The notes beneath the pieces were generated by a model. The model was not told the origin of the DNA, did not search any database, and saw only the letters and a list, made by a program, of their open reading frames with translations. Positions 18,739 through 26,703 of a stretch of 64,000 bases of DNA are shown here, one piece after another. The DNA lies in the NCBI RefSeq assembly GCF_003053745.1, contig NZ_QAYE01000001.1, positions 682,001 through 746,000 on the forward strand, written 5' to 3'. The translations under genes and the position numbers were made by a program. The first letter of the stretch is position 1; each line of letters begins with the position of its first letter. The stretch is from Sphingomonas faeni (GTDB lineage Bacteria > Pseudomonadota > Alphaproteobacteria > Sphingomonadales > Sphingomonadaceae).

Positions 18739-20463
18739 ATGACGCTATACACCCGTTTCGCCGCGCATATCGATGCGGCGCTCGACACGCTGACCGCGGC
18801 GGGCACGCTGCCGGCTGGTCTCGATCGCAAGAACGTCACGGTCGAGCCGCCCCGCGACACCAGCCACGGCGATCTCGCGACCAACGCCGCGATGGTCCTC
18901 GCCAAGCCCGCCAAGACCAATCCGCGCGTCCTCGCCGATGCGCTGGTCGCCGAACTGTCGAAACTCCAGGACGTCGCCTCGGCGAGCGTCGCGGGACCCG
19001 GCTTCATCAACATGAAGCTAACCGACGACGCCTGGCGCGCCGAACTGGCCGCCATCCCCGAGGCGGGCGCCGACTACGGCCGATCGAAGCAGGGCGACGG
19101 GATCACGGTCAACATCGAATATGTCTCGGCCAACCCGACCGGCCCGATGCACATGGGGCATTGCCGCGGCGCGGTGGTCGGCGATGCGCTCGCCAGCCTG
19201 CTTGAATTTGCCGGGCACAAGGTGATCCGCGAATATTACGTCAACGATGCCGGCGGTCAGGTCGACGTGCTCGCGCGCTCGGTCCACCTTCGCTACCGCG
19301 AGGCGCTGGGCGAGACCGTCGAGATCCCCGAGGGCCTGTACCCCGGCGACTATCTCGTCCCCGTCGGCCAGTCGCTCGCGAAGGAGTTCGGCGACCGCTA
19401 TGTCGGCGCGCCTGAGAGCGAATGGCTGGTCATCTTCCGCACGCAGGCGGTCGCCGCGATGATGGTGATGATCCGCGCCGATCTGGCTTTGCTCGGGATC
19501 GAGCACGAGGTGTTCGCGTCCGAGGCCGAACTCCAGGCTGCCAGGAAGCCGGAAGCGGCAGAGGCGGAACTGCGCTCGCGCGATCTCGTCTATGACGGCG
19601 TGCTCGAAGCACCGAAGGGCGAGACGCCCGACGATTGGGAGCCGGTCGAGCTGCCGCTGTTCCGCTCGTCGCAGTTCGGCGACGACCAGGATCGTCCGAT
19701 CAAGAAGTCGAACGGGTCGTGGACCTATTTCGGCGCCGATCTCGCCTATCATTTCCAGAAGAGCCAGAGTGCCGATCAGCTGATCGACATCTGGGGCGCG
19801 GATCATGGCGGCACGGTCAAGCGGATCGTCGCGGCGGTGGCGGCGCTGACCGGCGGCAAGACGCGGTTCGACGTCAAGCTCGTCCAGATGGTCCGGCTGC
19901 TGCGCAACGGCGAGCCGGTCAAGATGTCGAAGCGCTCGGGCAATTTCGTCACGCTGGCGGATGTCGTGCGCGAAGTGGGCAAGGACGTCGTGCGCTTCAC
20001 GATGCTGACGCGGCGGTCGGACGCACAGATGGATTTCGATTTCGCCAAGGTGGTCGAGGCGTCGAAGGATAATCCGGTTTTCTACGTCCAGTACGCGCAT
20101 GCCCGCATCGCATCGCTGCATCGGCGCGCGGAAGAGGCGGGAATCACGCCTATTTCCGCCGATCTGTCCCGGCTTGATACGGACGAACTGGCGCTTGTAC
20201 AGCTTGCAGCGCAGTTTCCGCGGCTCGTCGAGATCGCCTCGACCGCGCGCGAACCACACAGAATTGCGTTCTATCTCTACGACTTGGCGGCAGCGTTCCA
20301 CGCGCTATGGAATGTCGGAAACGACCGGCCCGACCGTCGTTTCCTGGTGATCGAGGATCCACAGGCGACCGCGGCACGGCTTTTCCTGGCGTCTGCTATA
20401 GGGCAGATTATTCATAACGGCCTCGCCATCATGGGTGTCGAAGCGGTTTCGGAGATGAAGTGA
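18739..20463 (+). CDS. argS: Arginyl-tRNA synthetase
   Basis: A class I aminoacyl-tRNA synthetase that charges tRNA-Arg in the cytoplasm. The 574-residue product has an N-terminal Add-1 domain, the HIGH-type motif in SANPTGPMHMGHCRG, the KMSKS-type VKMSKRSGNFVT, and a C-terminal DALR anticodon-binding region (YVQYAHARIASLHRRA onward). The ATG is 18739; the gene overlaps or abuts the next SPOR gene at its stop. Length and motifs are normal. Confidence 0.97.
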   Translation: MTLYTRFAAHIDAALDTLTAAGTLPAGLDRKNVTVEPPRDTSHGDLATNAAMVLAKPAKTNPRVLADALVAELSKLQDVASASVAGPGFINMKLTDDAWRAELAAIPEAGADYGRSKQGDGITVNIEYVSANPTGPMHMGHCRGAVVGDALASLLEFAGHKVIREYYVNDAGGQVDVLARSVHLRYREALGETVEIPEGLYPGDYLVPVGQSLAKEFGDRYVGAPESEWLVIFRTQAVAAMMVMIRADLALLGIEHEVFASEAELQAARKPEAAEAELRSRDLVYDGVLEAPKGETPDDWEPVELPLFRSSQFGDDQDRPIKKSNGSWTYFGADLAYHFQKSQSADQLIDIWGADHGGTVKRIVAAVAALTGGKTRFDVKLVQMVRLLRNGEPVKMSKRSGNFVTLADVVREVGKDVVRFTMLTRRSDAQMDFDFAKVVEASKDNPVFYVQYAHARIASLHRRAEEAGITPISADLSRLDTDELALVQLAAQFPRLVEIASTAREPHRIAFYLYDLAAAFHALWNVGNDRPDRRFLVIEDPQATAARLFLASAIGQIIHNGLAIMGVEAVSEMK

Positions 20464-21182
20464 TGGCAGAAGATATGGATCTGCGCGAGGAAGACCGGCT
20501 CCCTTGGCTCGAAACCGTCGAGCCGGACGAGCAGGAAACCGTTGGCATCGGCCGCGTGATCGCGCTCGTCGTACTCGGCCTGGCCATCCTCGCGGCGATC
20601 ATCTTCGGCATCTACAAGCTGCAACAGCGCGCGCCTACAGGCGACGGCCAGATGATCGCCGCGCAGGAGGGCGACTATAAGGTCAAGCCCGACGACGCCG
20701 GCGGCCTGAAGGTCAAGGGCGAGGGCGACTCGGCGATCGCGACCAGCGCGGGCAAATCGGGCAACGGCGCGATCGACCTGCGCGGCGTGCCGGAAGCACC
20801 GGTCGCGGGCAAGCGTGCGGTTGCGGCCAAGCCCGATGACGCCGCAGGTCGCAATGCGGTCGCGCAGGTTCCGGCCTCGGGTGGTCGACTGGTTGCTGCG
20901 GCACCCCTGGCGCCATCGAAGCCCAATGGTGCTAGCACGGCTACCGGTGGGTCGCTGGTCCAGCTTGGTGCTTATCCTAGCGAGGCTGTCGCCAACGCGG
21001 CGTGGGCGAACTTTTCGAAGCGGTTTGCGTATGTCGGCGCACTTGGCAAGTCGGTCCAGCCGGTCGCAGCCGGCGGCCGCACCCTGTATCGCCTGCGCGT
21101 GAACGCAGGCAGCGCGAATCAGGCAGCGGATATCTGCGGCCGGTTGCGCGTCGCCGGCGAGACGTGCTTCGTCGCAAGCTGA
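20463..21182 (+). CDS. SPOR-domain inner-membrane protein
   Basis: A 239-residue bitopic protein. An acidic cytoplasmic start (DMDLREEDRLPW), one membrane span at about residues 28-50 (VIALVVLGLAILAAIIFGIY), a flexible Gly/Ala/Lys linker, and a C-terminal SPOR domain (GGSLVQLGAYPSEAVANAAW..YRLRVNAGSANQAADIC) that should bind septal peptidoglycan in the periplasm. ATG 20463 overlaps the argS stop; GTG one codon earlier is equally possible. The argS-SPOR order is, as I recall it, common in sphingomonads. A division role is inferred from the domain. Confidence 0.85.
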   Translation: MAEDMDLREEDRLPWLETVEPDEQETVGIGRVIALVVLGLAILAAIIFGIYKLQQRAPTGDGQMIAAQEGDYKVKPDDAGGLKVKGEGDSAIATSAGKSGNGAIDLRGVPEAPVAGKRAVAAKPDDAAGRNAVAQVPASGGRLVAAAPLAPSKPNGASTATGGSLVQLGAYPSEAVANAAWANFSKRFAYVGALGKSVQPVAAGGRTLYRLRVNAGSANQAADICGRLRVAGETCFVAS

Positions 21183-21848
21183 TCGGGCGAAGCGGTGAGC
21201 GAAGGCGAGGCTCGCAGCAATCGCGCTAGCGGTTGCTCGCCTGCTTTGCGCCTCAATGATACTGCGGTTGCCAACGCGCCGGTCAGCTGCCTGCGAGCCT
21301 CGCGGCCTCGGACGGCGCGGGGTGTCAAACTCCGGCGATCAGCTCCCTCAAAGAAGGGGCGCTACCAGGAGTAAGGCCATACTTTTGGTCTGAGACGGGG
21401 GCCAGTTCATGGAGCCTGTCACGTCGACAGTTAGCTATCGCAGACTTACCGGGACGGCGGTGGCCGACACCGGGAGAGATAGCGATGATGGTGGTCGCAC
21501 CGACTGCGGGTCGCAACTATGCACGTGATGGTAGTAATAGCGCCGGTAATTAGCACTTTTGGTGAAGTGACGGAACGCCCCGTACAACAAACACGGCGTC
21601 GAACGGTTCTTCGGCATCCGGTCTCATCGTACGGCCTGTGATACTATATTCGAGGACCGCTAACTATCGCGTCCCGAAAACTCGCGTGTCGCTCTTCACG
21701 AGCAGTCAACGCCGCAGGTTGCAGTCCAACCCGTAACGTTCGGCATCGCGAAACTCACGTCCCCACCAGATTCGTCAGGTACCCGCTTCATCAAACGCAA
21801 ACCGCGCAAAAAGACCATTCTTCGCCGTCACGCGCGCAACGCATGGAC
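21183..21848. other. Gene-poor stretch of about 666 bases after the SPOR gene
   Basis: No reading frame here has convincing codon use or a family match. An inverted repeat CGAGGCTCGCAG/CTGCGAGCCTCG is at 21207-21218 and 21291-21302, with an inner GCAATCGC/GCGGTTGC pair. From about 21330 the sequence looks more AT-rich than its surroundings. It may hold a decayed gene. Confidence 0.5.
21207..21302. repeat. Inverted repeat downstream of the SPOR gene
   Basis: Perfect 12-base arms CGAGGCTCGCAG (21207-21218) and CTGCGAGCCTCG (21291-21302) flank an inner imperfect hairpin. Placed 25 bases after the stop of the argS-SPOR unit. Confidence 0.6.
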
Positions 21849-22118
21849 TCAGATCGAACGGCGGTGCTTTCCGCCGTACTTGCGGCCGATGTAATCGCCA
21901 ATCTGCGCGACTTCGGTAGCGGCTGCACGCGCGCCGTTCATCTGGCAGGGAAGCGGATCGCTCGCATGATCGCTCGCGCGGCGTTTTACCGTGTCGCACA
22001 GTTCCTCAATGTCCGCGCGCGACAGGATGTTCTTCTCGCGCAACAGACAAATCAGACTTTGCAGGATCACCAGGTTCTTGTCCTCGGGATCGGTTTGGAG
22101 GTCCGGGTATGTGGCCAT
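21849..22118 (-). CDS. Small hypothetical protein downstream of glpD
   Basis: An 89-residue, mainly helical soluble protein (MATYPDLQTDPEDKNLVILQ). The ATG at 22118 follows GAGGAAACCTCC on the minus strand, a plausible ribosome site. It has no signal peptide or membrane span; one Cys is in a DIEELCDTVKRRASDH helix. It lies 66 bases downstream of glpD in the same direction, so co-transcription is possible. No family recognised; the alternative reading on the opposite strand is an antisense shadow. Confidence 0.55.
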   Translation of the reverse strand: MATYPDLQTDPEDKNLVILQSLICLLREKNILSRADIEELCDTVKRRASDHASDPLPCQMNGARAAATEVAQIGDYIGRKYGGKHRRSI

Positions 22119-22184
22119 TGGAGGTTTCCTCGATGGATATGCCGCGAGGATATGCTCAATCCTAAAACATGCAAGCCCCTACGC

Positions 22185-23660
22185 TTACGAGGAGAATGTC
22201 TTGGTCCACCATGCCCCGAATGCGTCCGTCTCCGCCTGGCTCAAGGTCAGTCCGATCTTGCTGCGACGCATCAATGCATCTTCGGGTATCCTCGCCCATT
22301 CGCGATCGTGCATCCAGCGCGCCTCGATCTCGGTAAGGCCGCCGCCAAGGTCCGCGCCGAGGCCTGCTGCGTCGGTGACGCTGGCGAGCATGTCATCGAG
22401 CAACGCCCCGTAAGCATGCGCCATCCGTTCGCTACGGGCATCCCCGAGAAACGGCCATCGCGCGCGGACCTGCGCGAGATAGGTCGCGAAAGGTGGGATG
22501 GCGCCCCCGGGGAAAGCACGGTCGCGAGTCATCTGGCGGACGGTCGTACCCAGCGCGGGGGCGATCTTTGTGAGCGCTTCCTCGGCGAGATGGCGGGCCG
22601 TCGTGATCTTGCCCCCGAACACGGACAGCAGAGGCGCCGCGCCCGTATCGCCGAGCGTGTCGAGTTCGAGGACATAGTCGCGCGTGACCGCCTTCGCCTC
22701 GCTGGCGCCGTCGTCGTAGAGCGGGCGTACGCCGGACCAAGTCGAGGTGACGTCGGCGGGCGTGATCTGGCGCGTGAAATGCTGGTTCGCGGCGTCGCAG
22801 AGATACGCGATCTCGCCCGCGTCGATCACCGCGTCTTCGGGGCGGTCGACGGGAATGTCGGTCGTGCCGATCTCGGTCTGGCCCTGATACGGGATTGCGA
22901 AGACGATGCGGCGGTCGGCGAGCTGCAGAATATACGCGTGGTCGCCTTCGTACAGTCGGGGCACGACAATGTGGCTGCCCTTGACCAACCGGACGCCGGC
23001 GCTGGCGTTGATGCCGAGCCGCCCGAGCAATTCGGCGACCCACGGGCCGGCGGCATTAACAAGCGCCCGCGCGGAGACATCACGTCCGTCGGACAGCGTT
23101 GCGCGCCACGATGCGCCGTCGCGGCGGGCGGTGACGAGTTCGGTGCGGACTGCGATCTCTGCGCCGTTGTCGTGCGCGTCCATCGCATTTAGCACCGTAA
23201 GGCGGGAATCGTCGACGAACGCGTCGGAATAGACGAAGCCGCGCGCGCCGTTCTTCAGCGGTGCGGTGTAGGTAGTATCGCTCCCGCGCAGGCCGCGAGA
23301 GCGTTTCAACGTCATCCGGCCGCCAAGCCAGTCGTAGAGGTACAGGCCGAGACGGACCATCCACCAGGGCCGTACCGCATTCTCGTGCGGCAGGACGAAA
23401 CGCATCGGGCGGATGATGTGCGGCGCGGCCTTCACCAGGCGTTCGCGTTCGCGCAGCGCCTCGGCGACAAGCTTGAAGTCATAATATTCGAGATAGCGCA
23501 GACCGCCGTGGATCAGCTTGGTCGAGGCGGACGAGGTCGCACCGGCGAGATCGCCCTTCTCGACGAGCAGGACCGACAAGCCGTTCAGTGCCGCCTCGCG
23601 GGCGATCGCGGCGCCGTTGATGCCGCCGCCGACGATGAGGATGTCGTAACTTTGCGTCAT
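22185..23660 (-). CDS. glpD: Aerobic glycerol-3-phosphate dehydrogenase
   Basis: A membrane-associated FAD enzyme that oxidises sn-glycerol-3-phosphate to dihydroxyacetone phosphate and feeds electrons to quinone. The 491-residue product begins MTQSYDILIVGGGINGAAIA, an FAD-binding Rossmann loop, with SSASTKLIHGGLRYLEYYDF, the family signature for GlpD, and VNAAGPWV and SVFGGKITTARHLAE later. The C-terminal helical domain is present. The start at 23660 lies 52 bases from the divergent rnr. Neither glpF nor glpK is nearby. Confidence 0.95.
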   Translation of the reverse strand: MTQSYDILIVGGGINGAAIAREAALNGLSVLLVEKGDLAGATSSASTKLIHGGLRYLEYYDFKLVAEALRERERLVKAAPHIIRPMRFVLPHENAVRPWWMVRLGLYLYDWLGGRMTLKRSRGLRGSDTTYTAPLKNGARGFVYSDAFVDDSRLTVLNAMDAHDNGAEIAVRTELVTARRDGASWRATLSDGRDVSARALVNAAGPWVAELLGRLGINASAGVRLVKGSHIVVPRLYEGDHAYILQLADRRIVFAIPYQGQTEIGTTDIPVDRPEDAVIDAGEIAYLCDAANQHFTRQITPADVTSTWSGVRPLYDDGASEAKAVTRDYVLELDTLGDTGAAPLLSVFGGKITTARHLAEEALTKIAPALGTTVRQMTRDRAFPGGAIPPFATYLAQVRARWPFLGDARSERMAHAYGALLDDMLASVTDAAGLGADLGGGLTEIEARWMHDREWARIPEDALMRRSKIGLTLSQAETDAFGAWWTKTFSS

Positions 23661-23712
23661 GCCCGTAGCTTAGCCGTTTGGTAATGGCGGGCCTACCGAC
23701 TATCTCTGTACC

Positions 23713-26025
23713 ATGTACAAACCAAAAGCCGGTCTTCCGACGCGCGAGCAGATCCTCGACTTCATCGCCACTTCCGACGTGCCCGCGGGCAAACGCGAGA
23801 TCGCCAAGGGCTTCGGGCTCAGCGCGCAGGACAAGATGGGGCTGAAAGCGCTGTTGAAGGACATGGCCGACGAGGGGCTGATCGACAGCGCGCCCGGTCG
23901 CGCATTCCACAAGATGGGCGGCATCCCGAAGGTGACGGTGCTGCGGATCGCGGACGTCGACGACGGCGGCAACGTCTGGGCGGTGCCAGAGCGTTGGGAG
24001 GCGGAGGGCGTGCCGCCGCCACGGCTTCGCGTACGCGAGCGGAAGCGTGGTGCACTCGGCGTCGGCGAGCGAATCCTCGCGCGGACCGAGGAGGCCGGAA
24101 ACGGCTGGATCGCCCATCCGATGAAGGTGCTCGCGCCGGCATCCGAACAGGTGCTTGGCGTGTTGCGCGAAGAGGCCGGACGTCTCTGGCTGACGGGCGT
24201 CGACAAGCGCGAGCGGCGTGAGTTCGCCGTGGCGGATGCGGGCGGTGCGGCGCCGGGTGATCTCGTGCTAGCGGAATTGGCGGGGAAGCCGCCCAAGATC
24301 GCCGCGCGTGTCGTGCAGAAGCTGGGTGATCCGTTTGCCGCGCGGAGCTTCTCGCTGATCGCGATCCACAAGCTCGGTATCCCGGACGTGTTCTCGCAGG
24401 AGGCGCTCGACGAAGCGGAGCGGGTCTCGAAGCTGCCGCTTGGGGAGGGGCGTGAAGATCTGCGCGACCTGCCGATCGTCGCGATCGATCCGGAGGATGC
24501 GCGCGATCATGACGACGCGGTGTGGGCGGAAGCGGACGACGATCCTGCGAATGCCGGCGGCTGGAAGGCGATCGTCGCAATCGCGGACGTCAGTTTCTAT
24601 GTGCGGCCGAAGTCCGAGGTCGACCGCGAGGCGCGGCGGCGAGGGAACTCGGTGTATTTCCCCGACCGGGTCGTGCCGATGCTGCCCGAAATTCTCTCGG
24701 CCGAGGTGTGCTCGCTGAAGGAAGGCGCGGACCGTGCAGCGCTCGCGTGCCATCTGCGGATCGGCAAGGATGGCTCGCTGAAGTCTTGGCGCTTCACGCG
24801 CGCGGTCGTGAGGATCGCCGCGAACCTTGCGTATGAAGAGGCGCAGGCGATCATCGACGCCTCCTCCCCTCCCGCCTTGCGGGAGGGGGCGGGGGAGGGC
24901 GGTGCCGCGCTCGACCCGGCTAGGGGTCATGAAGCGCCCCCCCCGACCCCTCCCGTAGACGGGAGGGGAGATATGCTGAGCGTGCTACAGCCGCTCTGGG
25001 CCTGCTGGCACGCACTTGCCAAGGCGCGTGATGCGCGTGCGCCGCTCGATCTGGACCTTCCAGAACGGCGCGTCGTACTCGATGAGAAGGGGCGCATCAT
25101 GTCGGTTTCCCCGCGCGAACGCCTCGACGCGCACCGGCTGATCGAGGATTACATGATCGCCGCCAACGTCGCGGCAGCCAAGGCGCTGGAGGCGAAGAAG
25201 GCGCCGGTGATGTACCGCATCCACGAGCCACCGAGCCGCGAGAAGTTGGCCGCGCTGAAGGATTATCTCGAGACGTTCGACGTGCCGTTCGCGCTCGGGC
25301 AGGTCGTCCGTCCGGCCACGTTCAACCACATTATCGAGCGGATCGGCGATGCGGATTTCCGGCCGCAGGTGATGGAGCAGATCCTCCGCACCCAGACCCA
25401 GGCCTATTACGCGCCCGGCAATCACGGGCATTTCGGCCTCAGCCTCGGCAGCTACGCGCACTTCACCTCGCCGATCCGGCGCTATGCGGATCTGCTCGTC
25501 CACCGCTCGCTGGTGTCCGCCTATGGCCTCGGCGAGGGCGGGTTGCCGGCGGACGATGCGGCCAACATGGAGTCGGTCGGCGAGATCATCAGCCGGCTCG
25601 AACGCCGCGCGATGGAGGCCGAGCGCGACACCACCGATCGCTATGTCGCGGCGTTCCTGTCGGAGCGCGTCGGCCAAGTGATGGACGTGCGGATCACCGG
25701 CGTGACCAATTTCGGCTTCTTCGCGACGGTCGAGGGGATCGGCGGCGACGGCCTGATGCCGGTGCGTGATCTCGGCGGCGAGTATTTCCGCTTTGACGAG
25801 GGCGCGCGGACGCTGACCGGCGAGCATAGCGGCGACGTCTTCGCGCAGGGCCAGACGCTGGAGCTGCGGCTGGCGGAGGCGAACCCCGTGTCGGGTGCCC
25901 TCCGCTTCGAGATGCCCGAGGGGAAGGGTGCGGCCCAGCCTCCCCGTGGCGGACGCAAGCCGGTGCGCGAGATCAAGCGACGCGGTCGCCCGGCGAACAT
26001 CCGCCACCAAGGCAAGCGACGTTAG
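23713..26025 (+). CDS. rnr: Ribonuclease R with an in-frame palindromic insertion
   Basis: RNase R is a processive 3'-5' exoribonuclease that can degrade structured RNA. The 770-residue product has an N-terminal winged-helix region, cold-shock segments, the RNB catalytic domain with IDPEDARDHDDAVW (metal-binding aspartates) and AHFTSPIRRYADLLVHR, and a C-terminal S1 domain (GQVMDVRITGVTNFGFF) with a basic tail. Residues about 384-420 are encoded by a palindromic element inside RNB, between EEAQAIIDAS and MLSVLQPLWACW; the catalytic blocks on either side are intact and in frame, so activity is likely retained. Confidence 0.95.
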   Translation: MYKPKAGLPTREQILDFIATSDVPAGKREIAKGFGLSAQDKMGLKALLKDMADEGLIDSAPGRAFHKMGGIPKVTVLRIADVDDGGNVWAVPERWEAEGVPPPRLRVRERKRGALGVGERILARTEEAGNGWIAHPMKVLAPASEQVLGVLREEAGRLWLTGVDKRERREFAVADAGGAAPGDLVLAELAGKPPKIAARVVQKLGDPFAARSFSLIAIHKLGIPDVFSQEALDEAERVSKLPLGEGREDLRDLPIVAIDPEDARDHDDAVWAEADDDPANAGGWKAIVAIADVSFYVRPKSEVDREARRRGNSVYFPDRVVPMLPEILSAEVCSLKEGADRAALACHLRIGKDGSLKSWRFTRAVVRIAANLAYEEAQAIIDASSPPALREGAGEGGAALDPARGHEAPPPTPPVDGRGDMLSVLQPLWACWHALAKARDARAPLDLDLPERRVVLDEKGRIMSVSPRERLDAHRLIEDYMIAANVAAAKALEAKKAPVMYRIHEPPSREKLAALKDYLETFDVPFALGQVVRPATFNHIIERIGDADFRPQVMEQILRTQTQAYYAPGNHGHFGLSLGSYAHFTSPIRRYADLLVHRSLVSAYGLGEGGLPADDAANMESVGEIISRLERRAMEAERDTTDRYVAAFLSERVGQVMDVRITGVTNFGFFATVEGIGGDGLMPVRDLGGEYFRFDEGARTLTGEHSGDVFAQGQTLELRLAEANPVSGALRFEMPEGKGAAQPPRGGRKPVREIKRRGRPANIRHQGKRR
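24863..24970. repeat. GC-rich palindromic element inside rnr (family B)
   Basis: The left arm at about 24863-24899 (CTCCCGCCTTGCGGGAGG then GGCGGGGGAGGG) and the right arm at about 24936-24970 (CCCCCCGACCCCTCCC then GTAGACGGGAGGGGAG) mirror each other. The frame is kept and read as LREGAGEGG and PPPTPPVDGRG, the left-arm reading matching the murB 3' copy (LREGSGEGG). Confidence 0.87.
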
Positions 26026-26037
26026 GAATTGCGCAAA

Positions 26038-26069
26038 CCCCCCGCGCTATGCGAGATCGGCGCGGGGGG
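26038..26069 (+). terminator. Hairpin after rnr overlapping the next ribosome site
   Basis: CCCCCCGCGC (26038-26047) and GCGCGGGGGG (26060-26069) form a perfect 10-pair stem 13 bases after the rnr stop. No T tract follows. The right arm merges into GGGGGGAAGAG, the ribosome site of the gene starting at 26076, so the stem could hide it. Confidence 0.5.
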
Positions 26070-26075
26070 AAGAGT

Positions 26076-26372
26076 ATGCGGGGACTTATTCTAGGCCGAT
26101 CGCGTCGACGGATCGTCAAGGATTTCGTCGCGGCACGGGCCACGACGGCTGATCGGGCAATCGCCTATGTAGCGAAGGACGCGCGAATATTCCGCCAACT
26201 TCGCGGCTATGGCGCGATCGTCGACGACGGGGCCGGGCGCTATCATCTCGATGCGCGAAAGCTCGGCGCATTTCGCGCTTCGGTGCGACTTCGAGCCGCA
26301 GCGATCGTCGGGGTATCGGGCGTCGCTGCAAGCGTTGCGGCGGCGGCGACGGTCTTCACGCTTGCCGAATAA
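26076..26372 (+). CDS. Small hypothetical membrane protein, first of a related pair
   Basis: A 98-residue product. I choose ATG 26076 (MRGLILGRSRRRIVKDF) because GGGGGGAAGAG precedes it; an earlier start at 26049 lies in the hairpin. A basic helical N-terminal half (DFVAARATTADRAIAYVAKD) and a GAGRYHLD turn are followed by a hydrophobic C-terminal span (AAAIVGVSGVAASVAAAATVF). The next gene has the same plan, including the GxGRxxxDL/A turn and a terminal span, so the two are probably diverged duplicates. Function unknown. Confidence 0.6.
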   Translation: MRGLILGRSRRRIVKDFVAARATTADRAIAYVAKDARIFRQLRGYGAIVDDGAGRYHLDARKLGAFRASVRLRAAAIVGVSGVAASVAAAATVFTLAE

Positions 26373-26403
26373 ACTCTCGCCGGTAAATCCGAGCCCATCC
26401 GGC

Positions 26404-26703
26404 ATGCCGATGGCGTTGCGGCCGCATCGGATCCGTGGCGCCATCCCGGCGCTGTTCCTGGCGCGACACGCGATCGCAACCGACGATGCGATCGCGTTTC
26501 TACCTCGCGACACGCAGGAGCAGGCGACGTTCGATCGGTTACGCACACGGGGCATCGTCCGTGAAGGTGCACCCGGCCGCTTCTATTTCGATCTCGACGC
26601 GCATTACGCCGCAGCCGACCGGCGCCGACGTCTCGTCGTGCCGATCGCTATCCTCGTGTCGGTGCTGATCGCCTGGATCGCCACGCGGTTCTTTCGCGGT
26701 TGA
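26404..26703 (+). CDS. Small hypothetical membrane protein, second of a related pair
   Basis: About 99 residues from ATG 26404 (a second ATG two codons on is equally likely). It has a helical N-terminal part (ARHAIATDDAIAFLPRD), the turn EGAPGRFYFDLDAHY, matching DGAGRYHLDARK in the preceding protein, and a C-terminal membrane span (RLVVPIAILVSVLIAWIATRF). It is oriented with the first copy, about 30 bases downstream. Its TGA touches the convergent reductase gene. Tail-anchored topology is inferred from the span position. Confidence 0.58.
   Translation: MPMALRPHRIRGAIPALFLARHAIATDDAIAFLPRDTQEQATFDRLRTRGIVREGAPGRFYFDLDAHYAAADRRRRLVVPIAILVSVLIAWIATRFFRG

Noticed and set aside
21843..23192. Long plus-strand open frame (449 codons) opposite glpD
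   Set aside because: It is the antisense shadow of glpD, whose product has clear FAD and GlpD motifs; the shadow has no recognisable domain.
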